In this document: positions 15,333 to 21,434 of the stretch, piece after piece
Layout: every line of letters starts with the position of its first letter
Numbering within the stretch: position 1 is the first letter of the stretch
Source: Ceratorhiza oryzae-sativae
Taxonomy: Eukaryota; Basidiomycota; Agaricomycetes; Cantharellales; Ceratobasidiaceae
NCBI GenBank assembly: GCA_030998015.1
Contig: JARWMV010000197.1
Span: forward strand, 1 to 21,434
Length of the DNA stretch: 21,434 bases
Reading direction: 5' to 3'
Program-made: the position numbers and the translations under genes
Notes under the pieces: model-generated
What the model saw: only the letters and a program-made list of their open reading frames with translations
Databases searched by the model: none
Told to the model about the DNA's origin: nothing

Positions 15333-15801
15333 ATTTGCTAACACCTTTAAGCTTAGCCTATTTCGCTATGGATGATGGCTTTTTTAATAAAGGAGCTTTT
15401 TATTTTTGTACTGATAATTTCTCACTTGAAGATAGTAAATATTTATCCTCTATACTTAATACTAAGTTTGATTTAAATACTGCTTTACACAAAAATGGCA
15501 TTAAAGACCAATATAGAGTATAAATGCCCAAATCTAAATTTAATGAGCTAGTTACATTGATTGGTCCGCATATTCATTCATCCACTCGAGAATGCATGTA
15601 GATTTGGCGTCCCATCAATGGGACACCAAATCATGCACTCTCGGCCGCGCCGGCCGCGCTGGGGACGCCCGAAATGCGCTTTATACCTCCAAAACCACCC
15701 CCAAACAATGCAGCGTAGCTGCACATGTTTGGAGGTGTTTTTGGAAACCATTCGGGCGGTCCCAACGCGACGGTATGCAATATAAAATAAACCCCCTCTA
15801 G
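15333..15801 (+). pseudogene. LAGLIDADG_2 endonuclease, C-terminal half, intron 4
   Basis: Reads LLTPLSLAYFAMDDGFF (motif 2), FSLEDSKYLSSILNTKFDL, KDQYRV, then an in-frame TAA at 15521-15523, MPKSKFNELVTLIGPHIHSS, an H palindrome and MQYKINPL with TAG 15799-15801. In homologues the stop position is a tyrosine (Y-x-Y-M-P), so TAT to TAA is the likely change. The N-terminal half is missing; a B palindrome with TTG duplicated lies just upstream. A decayed gene copy. Confidence 0.7.
15583..15774 (+). mobile_element. H palindrome with nested D hairpin, second copy
   Basis: Near-identical to 10649-10840, including the nested D. Removal gives H-S-S-M-Q-Y-K in the LAGLIDADG_2 fragment. Confidence 0.85.
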
Positions 15802-15802
15802 C

Positions 15803-15930
15803 TTATGGAATATATTTTTTTATTAGAGATGCTGGCTTTGACGGTCACGGTCGAGGAGCAGGTCGAGTCACTCTGTTCACAAATCGCTATAAAAGTGATT
15901 GTAGTTATAAAATTTTAACATTGGAATAAT
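15803..15930 (+). pseudogene. possible endonuclease fragment
   Basis: The open frame reads AYGIYFFIRDAGFDGHGRG then AGRVTLFTNRYKSD, ending in TAA. It faintly resembles the second motif region of LAGLIDADG_2 (…LAYWxxDDGGxDGxG…LxTNxYS). No more of the protein is seen around it. The sequence that follows, to about 16250, holds hairpins and a G palindrome but no gene. Confidence 0.3.
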
Positions 15931-16113
15931 GTTAAAATTCATTGATTGACTCTCCGCGTTAGGGATTCTATGGCGCGCTTGATCAATCAATATAACCCCC
16001 GCTCTCTAAGAGTGTGGGAGCTCTGCGGATTTTTCCGGGAGCCCTGCCTCCGGGGTTGGTCCCTGTAAGGGACCTAACCCCGAGTTGATTTTGACAAACT
16101 TTGGTCTAACTAT

Positions 16114-16160
16114 CAGTCCTCAGCGCTTAGGCCGCGCCTAAAGGCGCGATCAGAGAGTTG
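16114..16160 (+). repeat. G hairpin
   Basis: TCCTCAGCGCTTAGGCCGCG … GGCGCGATCAGAGAGTTGG. Part of the gene-free stretch 15931-16250, which also has a CCGGGAGCCCTGCCTCCGGG palindrome near 16036. Confidence 0.68.
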
Positions 16161-16253
16161 GAAGAATTAATAAGCCGAATCTATCGCTATCGCTGACCCA
16201 TAGATCCGTGGTAAGGCCTTACCGTAGGTTATCACTATACTAATTTCATATAA

Positions 16254-17873
16254 ATGTTTTATTTATTCAAATCTTTTTTTCGAATAACTCTTTTGTTAAT
16301 TTTCCGCCGGCGTTAGAGGGAATCCTAAAGATTCCCTCGTAGAAAATGACGACCGTTCGTCATTTTCAGCCGGCGGCTAAATATCGATATTATGCCGCGC
16401 ACTAGCAATCGCAAACGGTTGCGATTGCTCACGTTGGTTGGTGGGACAAGTCCCACCAGCAACTAACGCGCGCGGGCCCCCGCTCTATCGGCTAAAATCT
16501 TAGGTGTAACCCAAGATTTCAGCCGCCCTGCCTAGAGAACTGCGCTTTAGCGCACGTCTTGGCAGGGGTAATAAAGCGGAGGGTCAACGACCCGTGGGCA
16601 TTGTTAACGAGGCCGCGTTCGCGGCGAGCCGCGCGCACGCCAGGGCCGCCTTGGCAAGCCAAGGCGTTCGCAGGCGTGCACGGGTAATAATTATTCCGTT
16701 ACTATGTGCCGTTGCAATATCATTTAATGTCGAAAACATTCAGCCAATTGGATATTGTGTAGTACTCTCTTCTTTACCATTATTAAAACCTCGAGAGGGT
16801 TTAGTGTCACGCCGGTTAACTGAATCTGAAAAATTGCAATTTACTCTTTCACCCCAATTGAAAGACATCTTGGTTGGTCTCATACTTGGTGACCTTAATG
16901 TTAACAACCGAAGGTTAGGTATAAATCCATGTTTAAGGTTTAGACAAGGAGCTGTACATGAAGATTACCTGTTTCACTTGTATGAGCCCGCCGGCGTTAG
17001 AGGGAATCCTAAAGATTCCCTCGTAGAAAATGACGACCGTTCGTCATTTTCAGCCGGCGGCTAAATATCGATATTATGCCGCGCACTAGCAATCGCAAAC
17101 GGTTGCGATTGCTCACGTTGGTTGGTGGGACAAGTCCCACCAGCAACTAACGCGCGCGGAGAATTTTGTCCTTCAGGTCCAAAAACACAAACTTTTAAGC
17201 TTAAAGTCTCGGGGAAAGTTTATAAAGCAATATATTTTGGAACTTACGCTTTACCTTGTTTTGGTGAGTTTTTAAATATTTTTTACCAGGACGGTGTTAA
17301 AGTTGTACCAGCTAATATCGCAAATCTGTTGACACCCTCGGGCCTCGGTTATTGGATTTGCGATGATGGTGGATTCAATAAAAAAAAAGCGAACTCCTGG
17401 TATAAAACCCCAAATTGGGGGTGTAGATTTGCCTGCGCAAATCACCCCCAATTTAGGAGTCCTCAGCGCTTAGGCCGCGCCTAAAGGCGCGATCAGAGAG
17501 CGTTGGATAGGGTTATAGTCCGTGCTGGTTAACCATCACGGGGTTTTAGATAATTTTACACTAGAAGAAGTTGAACTTCTTCGAAAATTATTACTTGATA
17601 AATTTGGTTTGGAGTCTGCTCTTCATAACCCCCGCTTAGGGTCAACCAGCATTGTATTTATATATAAATACATGCTGTTGACCCGAGGGGTATGGTTATC
17701 GAGGCCGCGTGACAAACCCTCCGCGCTTAGGCCGCCCTGCGGGCGATCAAAGAGCGCGGAGGTATTCTAAACGGGGTTATTCTATACGAATTCCCTCTCG
17801 ATCACTTTCCACTCTTCAATCTATTGTTGCTCCTCACATTTTCCCTAGCCTGTTATATAAAATCGGTATGTAA
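16254..17873 (+). CDS. LAGLIDADG_2 endonuclease of intron 4, interrupted
   Basis: A start at ATG 16254 gives MFYLFKSFFRITLLLI, then a PAL-A copy and a B element. From 16690 the frame goes on with PLLCAVAISFNVENIQP, LKDILVGLILGDLNV (motif 1), LRFRQGAVHEDYLFHLYE. After another PAL-A: EFCPSGPKTQTFKLKV, LPCFGEFLNIFYQDGVKVV, LGYWICDDGGF (motif 2). After a G composite: DNFTLEEVELLRKLLLDKF. After B and G: GYSIRIPSRSLSTLQSIVAP and LYKIGM with TAA 17871-17873. Both motif acids are present. The last residues lie 21 bases before the 3' splice site. The hydrophobic start resembles that of the gene at 3109. Confidence 0.8.
16304..16475 (-). mobile_element. PAL-A reverse copy R7
   Basis: Canonical 172-bp unit directly before a B element (16476-16685); the two together split the start of the intron 4 LAGLIDADG gene. 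Confidence 0.92.
16476..16685 (+). mobile_element. B palindrome copy with AAT target (a)
   Basis: Starts GCCCCCGCTC after PAL-A R7, carries an F hairpin (16526-16569) inside, internal GGGCATTG (ATT 16600-16602) and right flank AAT (16686-16688). Nearly identical to 18544-18753. Confidence 0.83.
16988..17159 (-). mobile_element. PAL-A reverse copy R8
   Basis: Splits the intron 4 LAGLIDADG gene between HLYE and EFCPSG. The frame is the same on both sides, but the element carries a TAA. Confidence 0.92.
17404..17500 (+). repeat. G composite palindrome
   Basis: AACCCCAAATTGGGGGTG … CACCCCCAATTTAGGAG, then CTCAGCGCTTAGGCCGCGCC … CGATCAGAGAG. It splits the intron 4 LAGLIDADG gene after motif 2. 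Confidence 0.72.
17627..17715 (+). repeat. B palindrome, 5' part only
   Basis: CATAACCCCCGC, the first inner hairpin and GGGGTATGGTTATCGAGG are present. It then breaks off into a G hairpin. Lies in the intron 4 LAGLIDADG gene between ALH and KRGYSI. Confidence 0.7.
17716..17763 (+). repeat. G hairpin fused to a B fragment
   Basis: CCCTCCGCGCTTAGGCCGCC … AAAGAGCGCGGAGG after a truncated B element; together they split the end of the intron 4 LAGLIDADG gene. Confidence 0.7.
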
Positions 17874-17894
17874 TAGTTACATTTAACATAACTG

Positions 17895-17996
17895 CTTTCT
17901 CAACACAATGTAGCTTTATTCCACTTAGTAAACCACGCTTTCTTCAAGAGTTTACTATTCTTATCTGCAGGTGCAATTATTCACGCTATGGCAGAT
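17895..17996 (+). CDS. nad5: nad5 exon 5
   Basis: Encodes 34 residues starting [18 protein letters not shown] and ending [11 protein letters not shown]. It joins exon 4 (…LAVG) in phase, with intron 4 ending in G17894. It ends in GAT before CAATAAGCC, where other NAD5 proteins continue with (E/Q)QD(M/V)R. The five exons give about 352 codons of the 600-700 usual for NAD5. The remaining C-terminal part, including the long helix, is not found in this window. Confidence 0.93.
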
Positions 17997-18540
17997 CAAT
18001 AAGCCAGTGTGTTCGCACACGAAATGTTGTAATACTGCCAAACTCCGGGCAATTCCTAAAGCTTAAGTTACAGCGAGTAAAAGGGTAACCTTTGAAAGTA
18101 CGATAGAGTAATTATCTATCTATGGACAATGTTCCGATGTAATGAGACTCAAGATGATCGAAAGTGAAATGGATCTTCGCGGAACTAAAATCCTTACGGT
18201 TAAACCGTTGGCAGTGCCACTTCAAATCAAGTTTGATTTCATCCGAAGTGACTGCTGAATTTTTTGTTTAATTTATTAAGGATAAAAGCGCATCGACTAA
18301 AAGGTAGTAGTGTCTACACGGGATCAAAAATCTCGCATTAAATTAAGTAACTTGCTTATAAGTGTAGAATTAAGATATAGTCAGACCCCATACGAAAGTA
18401 TGAAAAACCTGTAAAACCTAAGGAACGGCCAGTAACAGTTTCTCTAGATACTGTCCTGTTCTATATATTTAAAGGTTTCAATGCGGTAAGATAACATCAA
18501 GCTGTGAGGATACAAGTCTAATTTTGCTAAAGTATATAAT
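17997..18540 (+). other. group I intron nad5-i5, 5' part and core
   Basis: Starts after exon 5 (GAT). Core words: AAACTCCGGG at about 18040, CCTAAAGCTTA, GCGGAACTAAAA at about 18180, AAAAGCGCATCGACTA at about 18284, GTGTCTACACGGG at about 18312 and AAGATATAGTCAGAC at about 18372. These match intron 1, so i1 and i5 are the same kind of intron. No 3' splice site or following nad5 exon was found before the window end. From about 18541 a B palindrome begins, then sequence of unknown nature, then nad4L. Confidence 0.75.
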
Positions 18541-18543
18541 AAT

Positions 18544-18753
18544 GCCCCCGCTCTATCGGCTAAAATCTTAGGTGTAACCCAAGATTTCAGCCGCCCTGCC
18601 TAGAGAACTGCGCTTTAGCGCACGTCTTGGCAGGGGTAATAAAGCGGAGGGTCAACGACCCGTGGGCATTGTTAACGAGGCCGCGTTCGCGGCGAGCCGC
18701 GCGCACGCCAGGGCCGCCTTGGCAAGCCAAGGCGTTCGCAGGCGTGCACGGGT
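18544..18753 (+). mobile_element. B palindrome copy with AAT target (b)
   Basis: AAT at 18541-18543 and 18754-18756; internal ATT 18668-18670; F hairpin 18594-18637 nested at the same place as in copy (a). It starts with GCCCC rather than ACCCC, matched by the internal GGGC. Confidence 0.85.
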
Positions 18754-18759
18754 AATAAT

Positions 18760-18985
18760 AATTTTACGGGAAAATTTACTCCTTTGATTCCAATCCGATG
18801 CCCACCTGCTAAAACTTTATATTGGATTTCACTTACCCTCAGACGGCAGATTCCTACTCGCAATCCTTCTACCATAGGCCCGGACTGAGTAGCGCCAAGG
18901 AGGTCGACAAACAAACCCTTAGTTGGTCTTGAATTATTAAATTCCGTGATTTTTGATAAAAGAGACGGTAATGTCAACAACACTT
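18760..18985 (-). other. minus-strand open frame of unknown origin
   Basis: On the minus strand the frame reads TLPSLLSKITEFNNSRPTKG, LFVDLLGATQSGPMVEGLRV and VLAGGHRIGIKGVNFP. The GG…KGVNFP part recalls pyruvate kinase (GG…KGVNxPG), but the distance between the blocks is far too short and I do not trust the match. Base composition is more even than the AT-rich surroundings. The rest of 18541-19147 holds a B palindrome, a small hairpin (19030-19070) and no gene. Confidence 0.25.
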
Positions 18986-19029
18986 AATTTATTACGTTGA
19001 ATCTAGCTGAACTGTAAATAAGTTAAGTA

Positions 19030-19070
19030 AGCCCGTAGGGCCCAAAACCACCGTAAAGGTGTTTTTGGAA
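19030..19070 (+). repeat. small double hairpin
   Basis: GCCCGTAGGGC followed by CCAAAACCACCGTAAAGGTG and TTTTTGG. The same sequence occurs at 20424-20464. Confidence 0.65.
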
Positions 19071-19147
19071 GCAATTTTTCATTGCACGCATTACTAAATG
19101 TGACCAATTTCGGTTGGTCAACAACAATTTAGTCTGCCCATAAGGAT

Positions 19148-19319
19148 CCGCGCGCGTTAGTTGCTGGTGGGACTTGTCCCACCAACCAACGTGAGCAATC
19201 GCAACCGTTTGCGATTGCTAGTGCGCGGCATAATATCGATATTTAGCCGCCGGCTGAAAATGACGAACGGTCGTCATTTTCTACGAGGGAATCTTTAGGA
19301 TTCCCTCTAACGCCGGCGG
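19148..19319 (+). mobile_element. PAL-A copy 7, just upstream of nad4L
   Basis: Canonical unit ending 10 bases before the nad4L ATG. This is the only link between the nad5 intron side and nad4L, so a recombination or misassembly point could lie here. Confidence 0.92.
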
Positions 19320-19329
19320 AATTTAAATT

Positions 19330-19471
19330 ATGATTTTTTTAATGTTTTTAATTGGAATTTTGGGATTTATATTAAATAGAAAAAATATTGCCCTATCAGT
19401 CAGTTCCATCGAGACAATGATACTAGCTGTATCATTTCTTGTTTTAATTAGTTCTTTTGGTCTCGGTGTAC
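19330..19471 (+). CDS. nad4L: nad4L, 5' part
   Basis: The ATG at 19330 opens IFLMFLIGILGFILNRKNIA, SSIETMILAVSFLVLISSFG: the first two helices of NAD4L (compare …GILGFxLNRKNIIL…SIExMLLA…LISS). After FG the sequence (LGVP) leaves the NAD4L pattern (…DDIxGQTYAIYII) and a PAL-A copy starts at 19472. The exon may end near FG with an intron, or PAL-A may have damaged the exon. The ATG is 10 bases after another PAL-A copy, so no ordinary upstream context survives. Confidence 0.8.
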
Positions 19472-19643
19472 CCGCGCGCGTTAGTTGCTGGTGGGACTTG
19501 TCCCACCAACCAACGTGAGCAATCGCAACCGTTTGCGATTGCTAGTGCGCGGCATAATATCGATATTTAGCCGCCGGCTGAAAATGACGAACGGTCGTCA
19601 TTTTCTACGAGGGAATCTTTAGGATTCCCTCTAACGCCGGCGG
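19472..19643 (+). mobile_element. PAL-A copy 8, at the end of the nad4L 5' part
   Basis: Canonical unit between GGTGTAC and GCTATAGCAGGAGC. The sequence after it reads AIAGA in one frame, a string also found in NAD4L. Confidence 0.92.
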
Positions 19644-20643
19644 GCTATAGCAGGAGCATTGTGGGTAATTATTTTTAATTTAGTCATTGCAACTATTACG
19701 TTATTCTTGTTTATTTTTGAAGAACCCTTTTTTGTTTTAAGTACCCTTCTTGATAAAACTTTATTAGTTGAATTTCCTGAAATTGATTCAACAACTCTTA
19801 TGGCCCTTTCACCCTACTTTGTCACTGGTTTTTGTGACGCTGAGTCTTGTTTTAATGTCTCGGTATCCAAAAGGATTAAATCAATAGCCCCCCAATGCGT
19901 TACCAAGCCTGTAAGGCACGCCCTACGGGCCAGCGTATTGGGGGGCTATCACCCCCCCAAACAATGCAGCGTAGCTGCATTAGTTTGGGGGGTCAACTGT
20001 TGGATATGTTGTACAAGCGAGGTTTGTCATAGAACTTCAGTTAAGTGATATAGATTTATTGTTTAAAATACAATCTCCGCGCGCGTTAGTTGCTGGTGGG
20101 ACTTGTCCCACCAACCAACGTGAGCAATCGCAACCGTTTGCGATTGCTAGTGCGCGGCATAATATCGATATTTAGCCGCCGGCTGAAAATGACGAACGGT
20201 CGTCATTTTCTACGAGGGAATCTTTAGGATTCCCTCTAACGCCGGCGGGGGGATTGGGACAGTCACAAAAGATCCTGTAAAAAATGTTTGCCGATTTAGT
20301 GTTGTAAGTATCAAAGATATTAATAATTTAATTATTCCTCATTTTACTGAATACCCTTTACAAAGTGCTAAATCCGTAGATTTTTCTATATGGGCACAAA
20401 TTGTGAAATTACTAAATGATAAAGCCCGTAGGGCCCAAAACCACCGTAAAGGTGTTTTTGGAAACACCTTACACTGGCGGGGTTACATCAGATTGTGTCT
20501 CTTAAAGCAACACTAAATTTTGGATTATCTGAAAATTTGAAAAAGGAATTTCCTAATCTAAGTGTATTAGAAAGACCCAACTATAGCCCTGACAACACCA
20601 TTTTAAATCCTGATTGGATTAGTGGGTTTGTGGAAGGGGAGCC
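19644..20643 (+). CDS. LAGLIDADG_1 endonuclease near nad4L, interrupted
   Basis: Directly after PAL-A the frame reads AIAGALWVIIFNLVIATI (hydrophobic; AIAGA also occurs in NAD4L), then SPYFVTGFCDAESCFNV (motif 1). After a D block: TVGYVVQARFVIELQLSDID. After PAL-A: GGIGTVTKDPVKNVCRFSVV and EYPLQSAKSVDFSIWAQIV. After a small hairpin (about 20424-20464): HLTLAGLHQIVSLKATLNFG, LSENLKKEFPNLSVLERP and DWISGFVEGE (motif 2), where it breaks off before the usual GSF. The C-terminal third is not recognisable in 20644-21324. Removing the D block restores KSTVGY in frame. Confidence 0.75.
19884..19992 (-). repeat. D double hairpin in the right-hand LAGLIDADG_1 gene
   Basis: 109 bp flanked by TCA (19881-19883 and 19993-19995). 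Removing it with one TCA gives K-S-T-V-G in frame. Contains a GCCCTACGGGC hairpin within one arm. Confidence 0.8.
20077..20248 (+). mobile_element. PAL-A copy 9
   Basis: Canonical unit splitting the right-hand LAGLIDADG_1 gene between KIQS and GGIGTV, with a few bases probably lost. Confidence 0.92.
20424..20464 (+). repeat. small double hairpin in the LAGLIDADG_1 gene
   Basis: Second copy of the 19030 element, between LLNDK and HLTLAG codons. Confidence 0.68.
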
Positions 20644-20659
20644 TATTACACAATCAATA

Positions 20660-20790
20660 GTTTTTAACCTCGACTGTGGGCGGCTTTAGCCGCCCACAGG
20701 CTCCGGCCCCTCCAAACAATGCAGCGTAGCTGCACATGTTTGGGGGGCAGAAGTCTGCGGTCGTGTTCCTGGAACAAGACCACAGACGAG
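20660..20790 (+). repeat. hairpin cluster with D arm
   Basis: GTGGGCGGCTTTAGCCGCCCAC, then a D hairpin (CCCCTCCAAACAATGCAGC … GTTTGGGGGG), then GTCTGCGGTC … GACCACAGAC. It breaks the LAGLIDADG_1 gene just after motif 2. Confidence 0.65.
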
Positions 20791-20905
20791 GTAGAAATAG
20801 TAATTCAAGTTTTTTATGTCAAATAAAAATGCCTTTAATCAGAAATGGTAGTAAAATACCAATTGACCTATTAGGTGCAATCATTCTCTTTGAGAATGTG
20901 ATATT
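20790..20905 (+). other. unassigned open stretch
   Basis: The frame reads NSNSSFLCQIKMPLIRNGSK and IPIDLLGAIILFENV. It follows the broken LAGLIDADG_1 gene but does not match its expected continuation. It could be a fragment of another intron gene. The stretch 20906-21324 holds a C hairpin, a PAL-A copy and about 110 bases without a recognisable feature. Confidence 0.25.
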
Positions 20906-20920
20906 TAGGACTCTGATTCC

Positions 20921-20956
20921 GAGGTAGCCTGGAACCTCTGGGGTCCAGGCTACCTC
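20921..20956. repeat. C hairpin, reverse
   Basis: Reverse of the 9759 copy, again with ATTCC and GCAATACC flanks from B. Confidence 0.75.
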
Positions 20957-20994
20957 GCAATACCTTGAAACTAATCTTAGTTACGAGGCTGACT

Positions 20995-21216
20995 CCGCGC
21001 GCGTTAGTTGCTGGTGGGACTTGTCCCACCAACCAACGTGAGCAATCGCAACCGTTTGCGATTGCTAGTGCGCGGCATAATATCGATATTTAGCCGCCGG
21101 CTGAAAATGACGAACGGTCGTCATTTTCTACGAGGGAATCTTTATGGGAGGTAGCCTGGACCATGAGACTCATGGTCAAGGCTACCTCATCTGAGGATTC
21201 CCTCTAACGCCGGCGG
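20995..21216 (+). mobile_element. PAL-A copy 10 with a nested C hairpin
   Basis: 222 bp with the same nested C palindrome as copy 5. Flanks GACT and AGTC extend the outer palindrome. Confidence 0.92.
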
Positions 21217-21324
21217 AGTCTTGTTCTGAAGTTTTAGGGTAGAGATTTGATCTTTATCTAGAAACATGCCGTTTTGTATGGAACACTAGTGCTTTACAGT
21301 AAAAAGCCAACCGTGGTTTAGCGT

Positions 21325-21434
21325 CCGCGCGCGTTAGTTGCTGGTGGGACTTGTCCCACCAACCAACGTGAGCAATCGCAACCGTTTGCGATTGCTAGTG
21401 CGCGGCATAATATCGATATTTAGCCCGCCGGCTG
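21325..21434 (+). mobile_element. PAL-A copy 11, cut by window end
   Basis: First 110 bases of the unit; one extra C in TTTAGCCCGCC. Overlaps the window start sequence almost exactly (98 bases, one indel). Confidence 0.9.

Larger units (their letters stand above)
13934..17894 (+). other. group I intron nad5-i4
   Basis: Bounded by T13933 and G17894. The core is at the 5' end: the P-side word ATGCTTGAACCACC at about 13960-13975, the Q-side AATAAGCAGGC at about 14129, R-type CTCAGAGACTAG at about 14150 and S-type GAGATATAGTCC at about 14187. P and Q are pushed apart by a 145-bp composite palindrome (13979-14124), so the insert sits inside the catalytic core, probably at the end of P5. An intact LAGLIDADG_2 gene in pieces fills 16254-17873, with further gene fragments before it. 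Confidence 0.85.

Noticed and set aside
1..21434. CRISPR array
   Set aside because: Repeats are long, self-complementary, in both orientations and irregularly spaced, and the context is mitochondrial.
1..21434. tRNA genes hidden among the hairpins
   Set aside because: PAL-A is branched but has no acceptor/CCA layout, T-arm or anticodon arm of tRNA size, and no other cloverleaf was seen.
1..21434. The overlap between window start and end as proof of a circular molecule
   Set aside because: Both ends lie in PAL-A copies, so any two copies would overlap this way, and the two differ by one base.

Overview
The window reads as part of a fungal mitochondrial genome. It carries nad5 split into at least five exons by group I introns, the two ends of nad4L, and remains of many homing endonuclease genes. 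A TAA/ATG overlap of one base joins the nad4L stop to the nad5 start, as is common in Ascomycota and Basidiomycota. The NAD5 wording looks more like Basidiomycota (Agaricomycetes) than Ascomycota, but that is a judgement by eye. Every tryptophan I read in the nad5 exons is TGG. No tRNA, rRNA or minus-strand respiratory gene is visible.

Layout: 1-1184 holds fragments of a GIY-YIG and a LAGLIDADG gene, probably in the last nad4L intron. The last nad4L exon (about 1185-1213) runs into nad5 exon 1 (1213-1536). Intron i1 (1537-5956) carries a LAGLIDADG_1 gene that is itself interrupted by a 2.4 kb insert bearing a LAGLIDADG_2 gene. Exon 2 is 5957-6049. Intron i2 (6050-8078) holds a LAGLIDADG/GIY-YIG mosaic. 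Exon 3 is 8079-8411. Intron i3 (8412-13729) holds a long GIY-YIG gene. Exon 4 is 13730-13933. Intron i4 (13934-17894) holds LAGLIDADG_2 genes. Exon 5 is 17895-17996, and intron i5 starts at 17997. The rest of nad5 (roughly the C-terminal 45%) is not here. Instead the 5' part of nad4L appears at 19330, followed by another LAGLIDADG_1 gene, up to the window end.

The striking content is a dense population of GC-rich palindromic elements in an AT-rich background. The largest family (called PAL-A here) is a 172-bp unit with five hairpins closed by a terminal stem, in 19 copies in both orientations; both window ends lie inside copies. Further families are called B (about 205-250 bp), C, D (double hairpins), E (34 bp), F (about 45 bp), G and H. 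They sit in introns and intron genes, never inside a nad5 exon, and are often nested in one another. At many sites, mentally removing the palindrome gives back the endonuclease reading frame codon for codon, so these are real insertions. Family B leaves 3-base target duplications. In B, and in at least one D element, an internal segment is the reverse complement of the flanking target bases and changes with them (CAT, CAA, AAT). That suggests insertion by two successive fold-back copying steps, or target choice guided by pairing.

nad5 and nad4L encode membrane-arm subunits of respiratory complex I. The intron genes encode homing endonucleases and possibly maturases; most are broken by palindromes as written. 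The nad4L/nad5 order (5' part of nad4L 18 kb downstream of its 3' exon) means a circular or rearranged molecule, trans-splicing, or a misassembly through the repeats.
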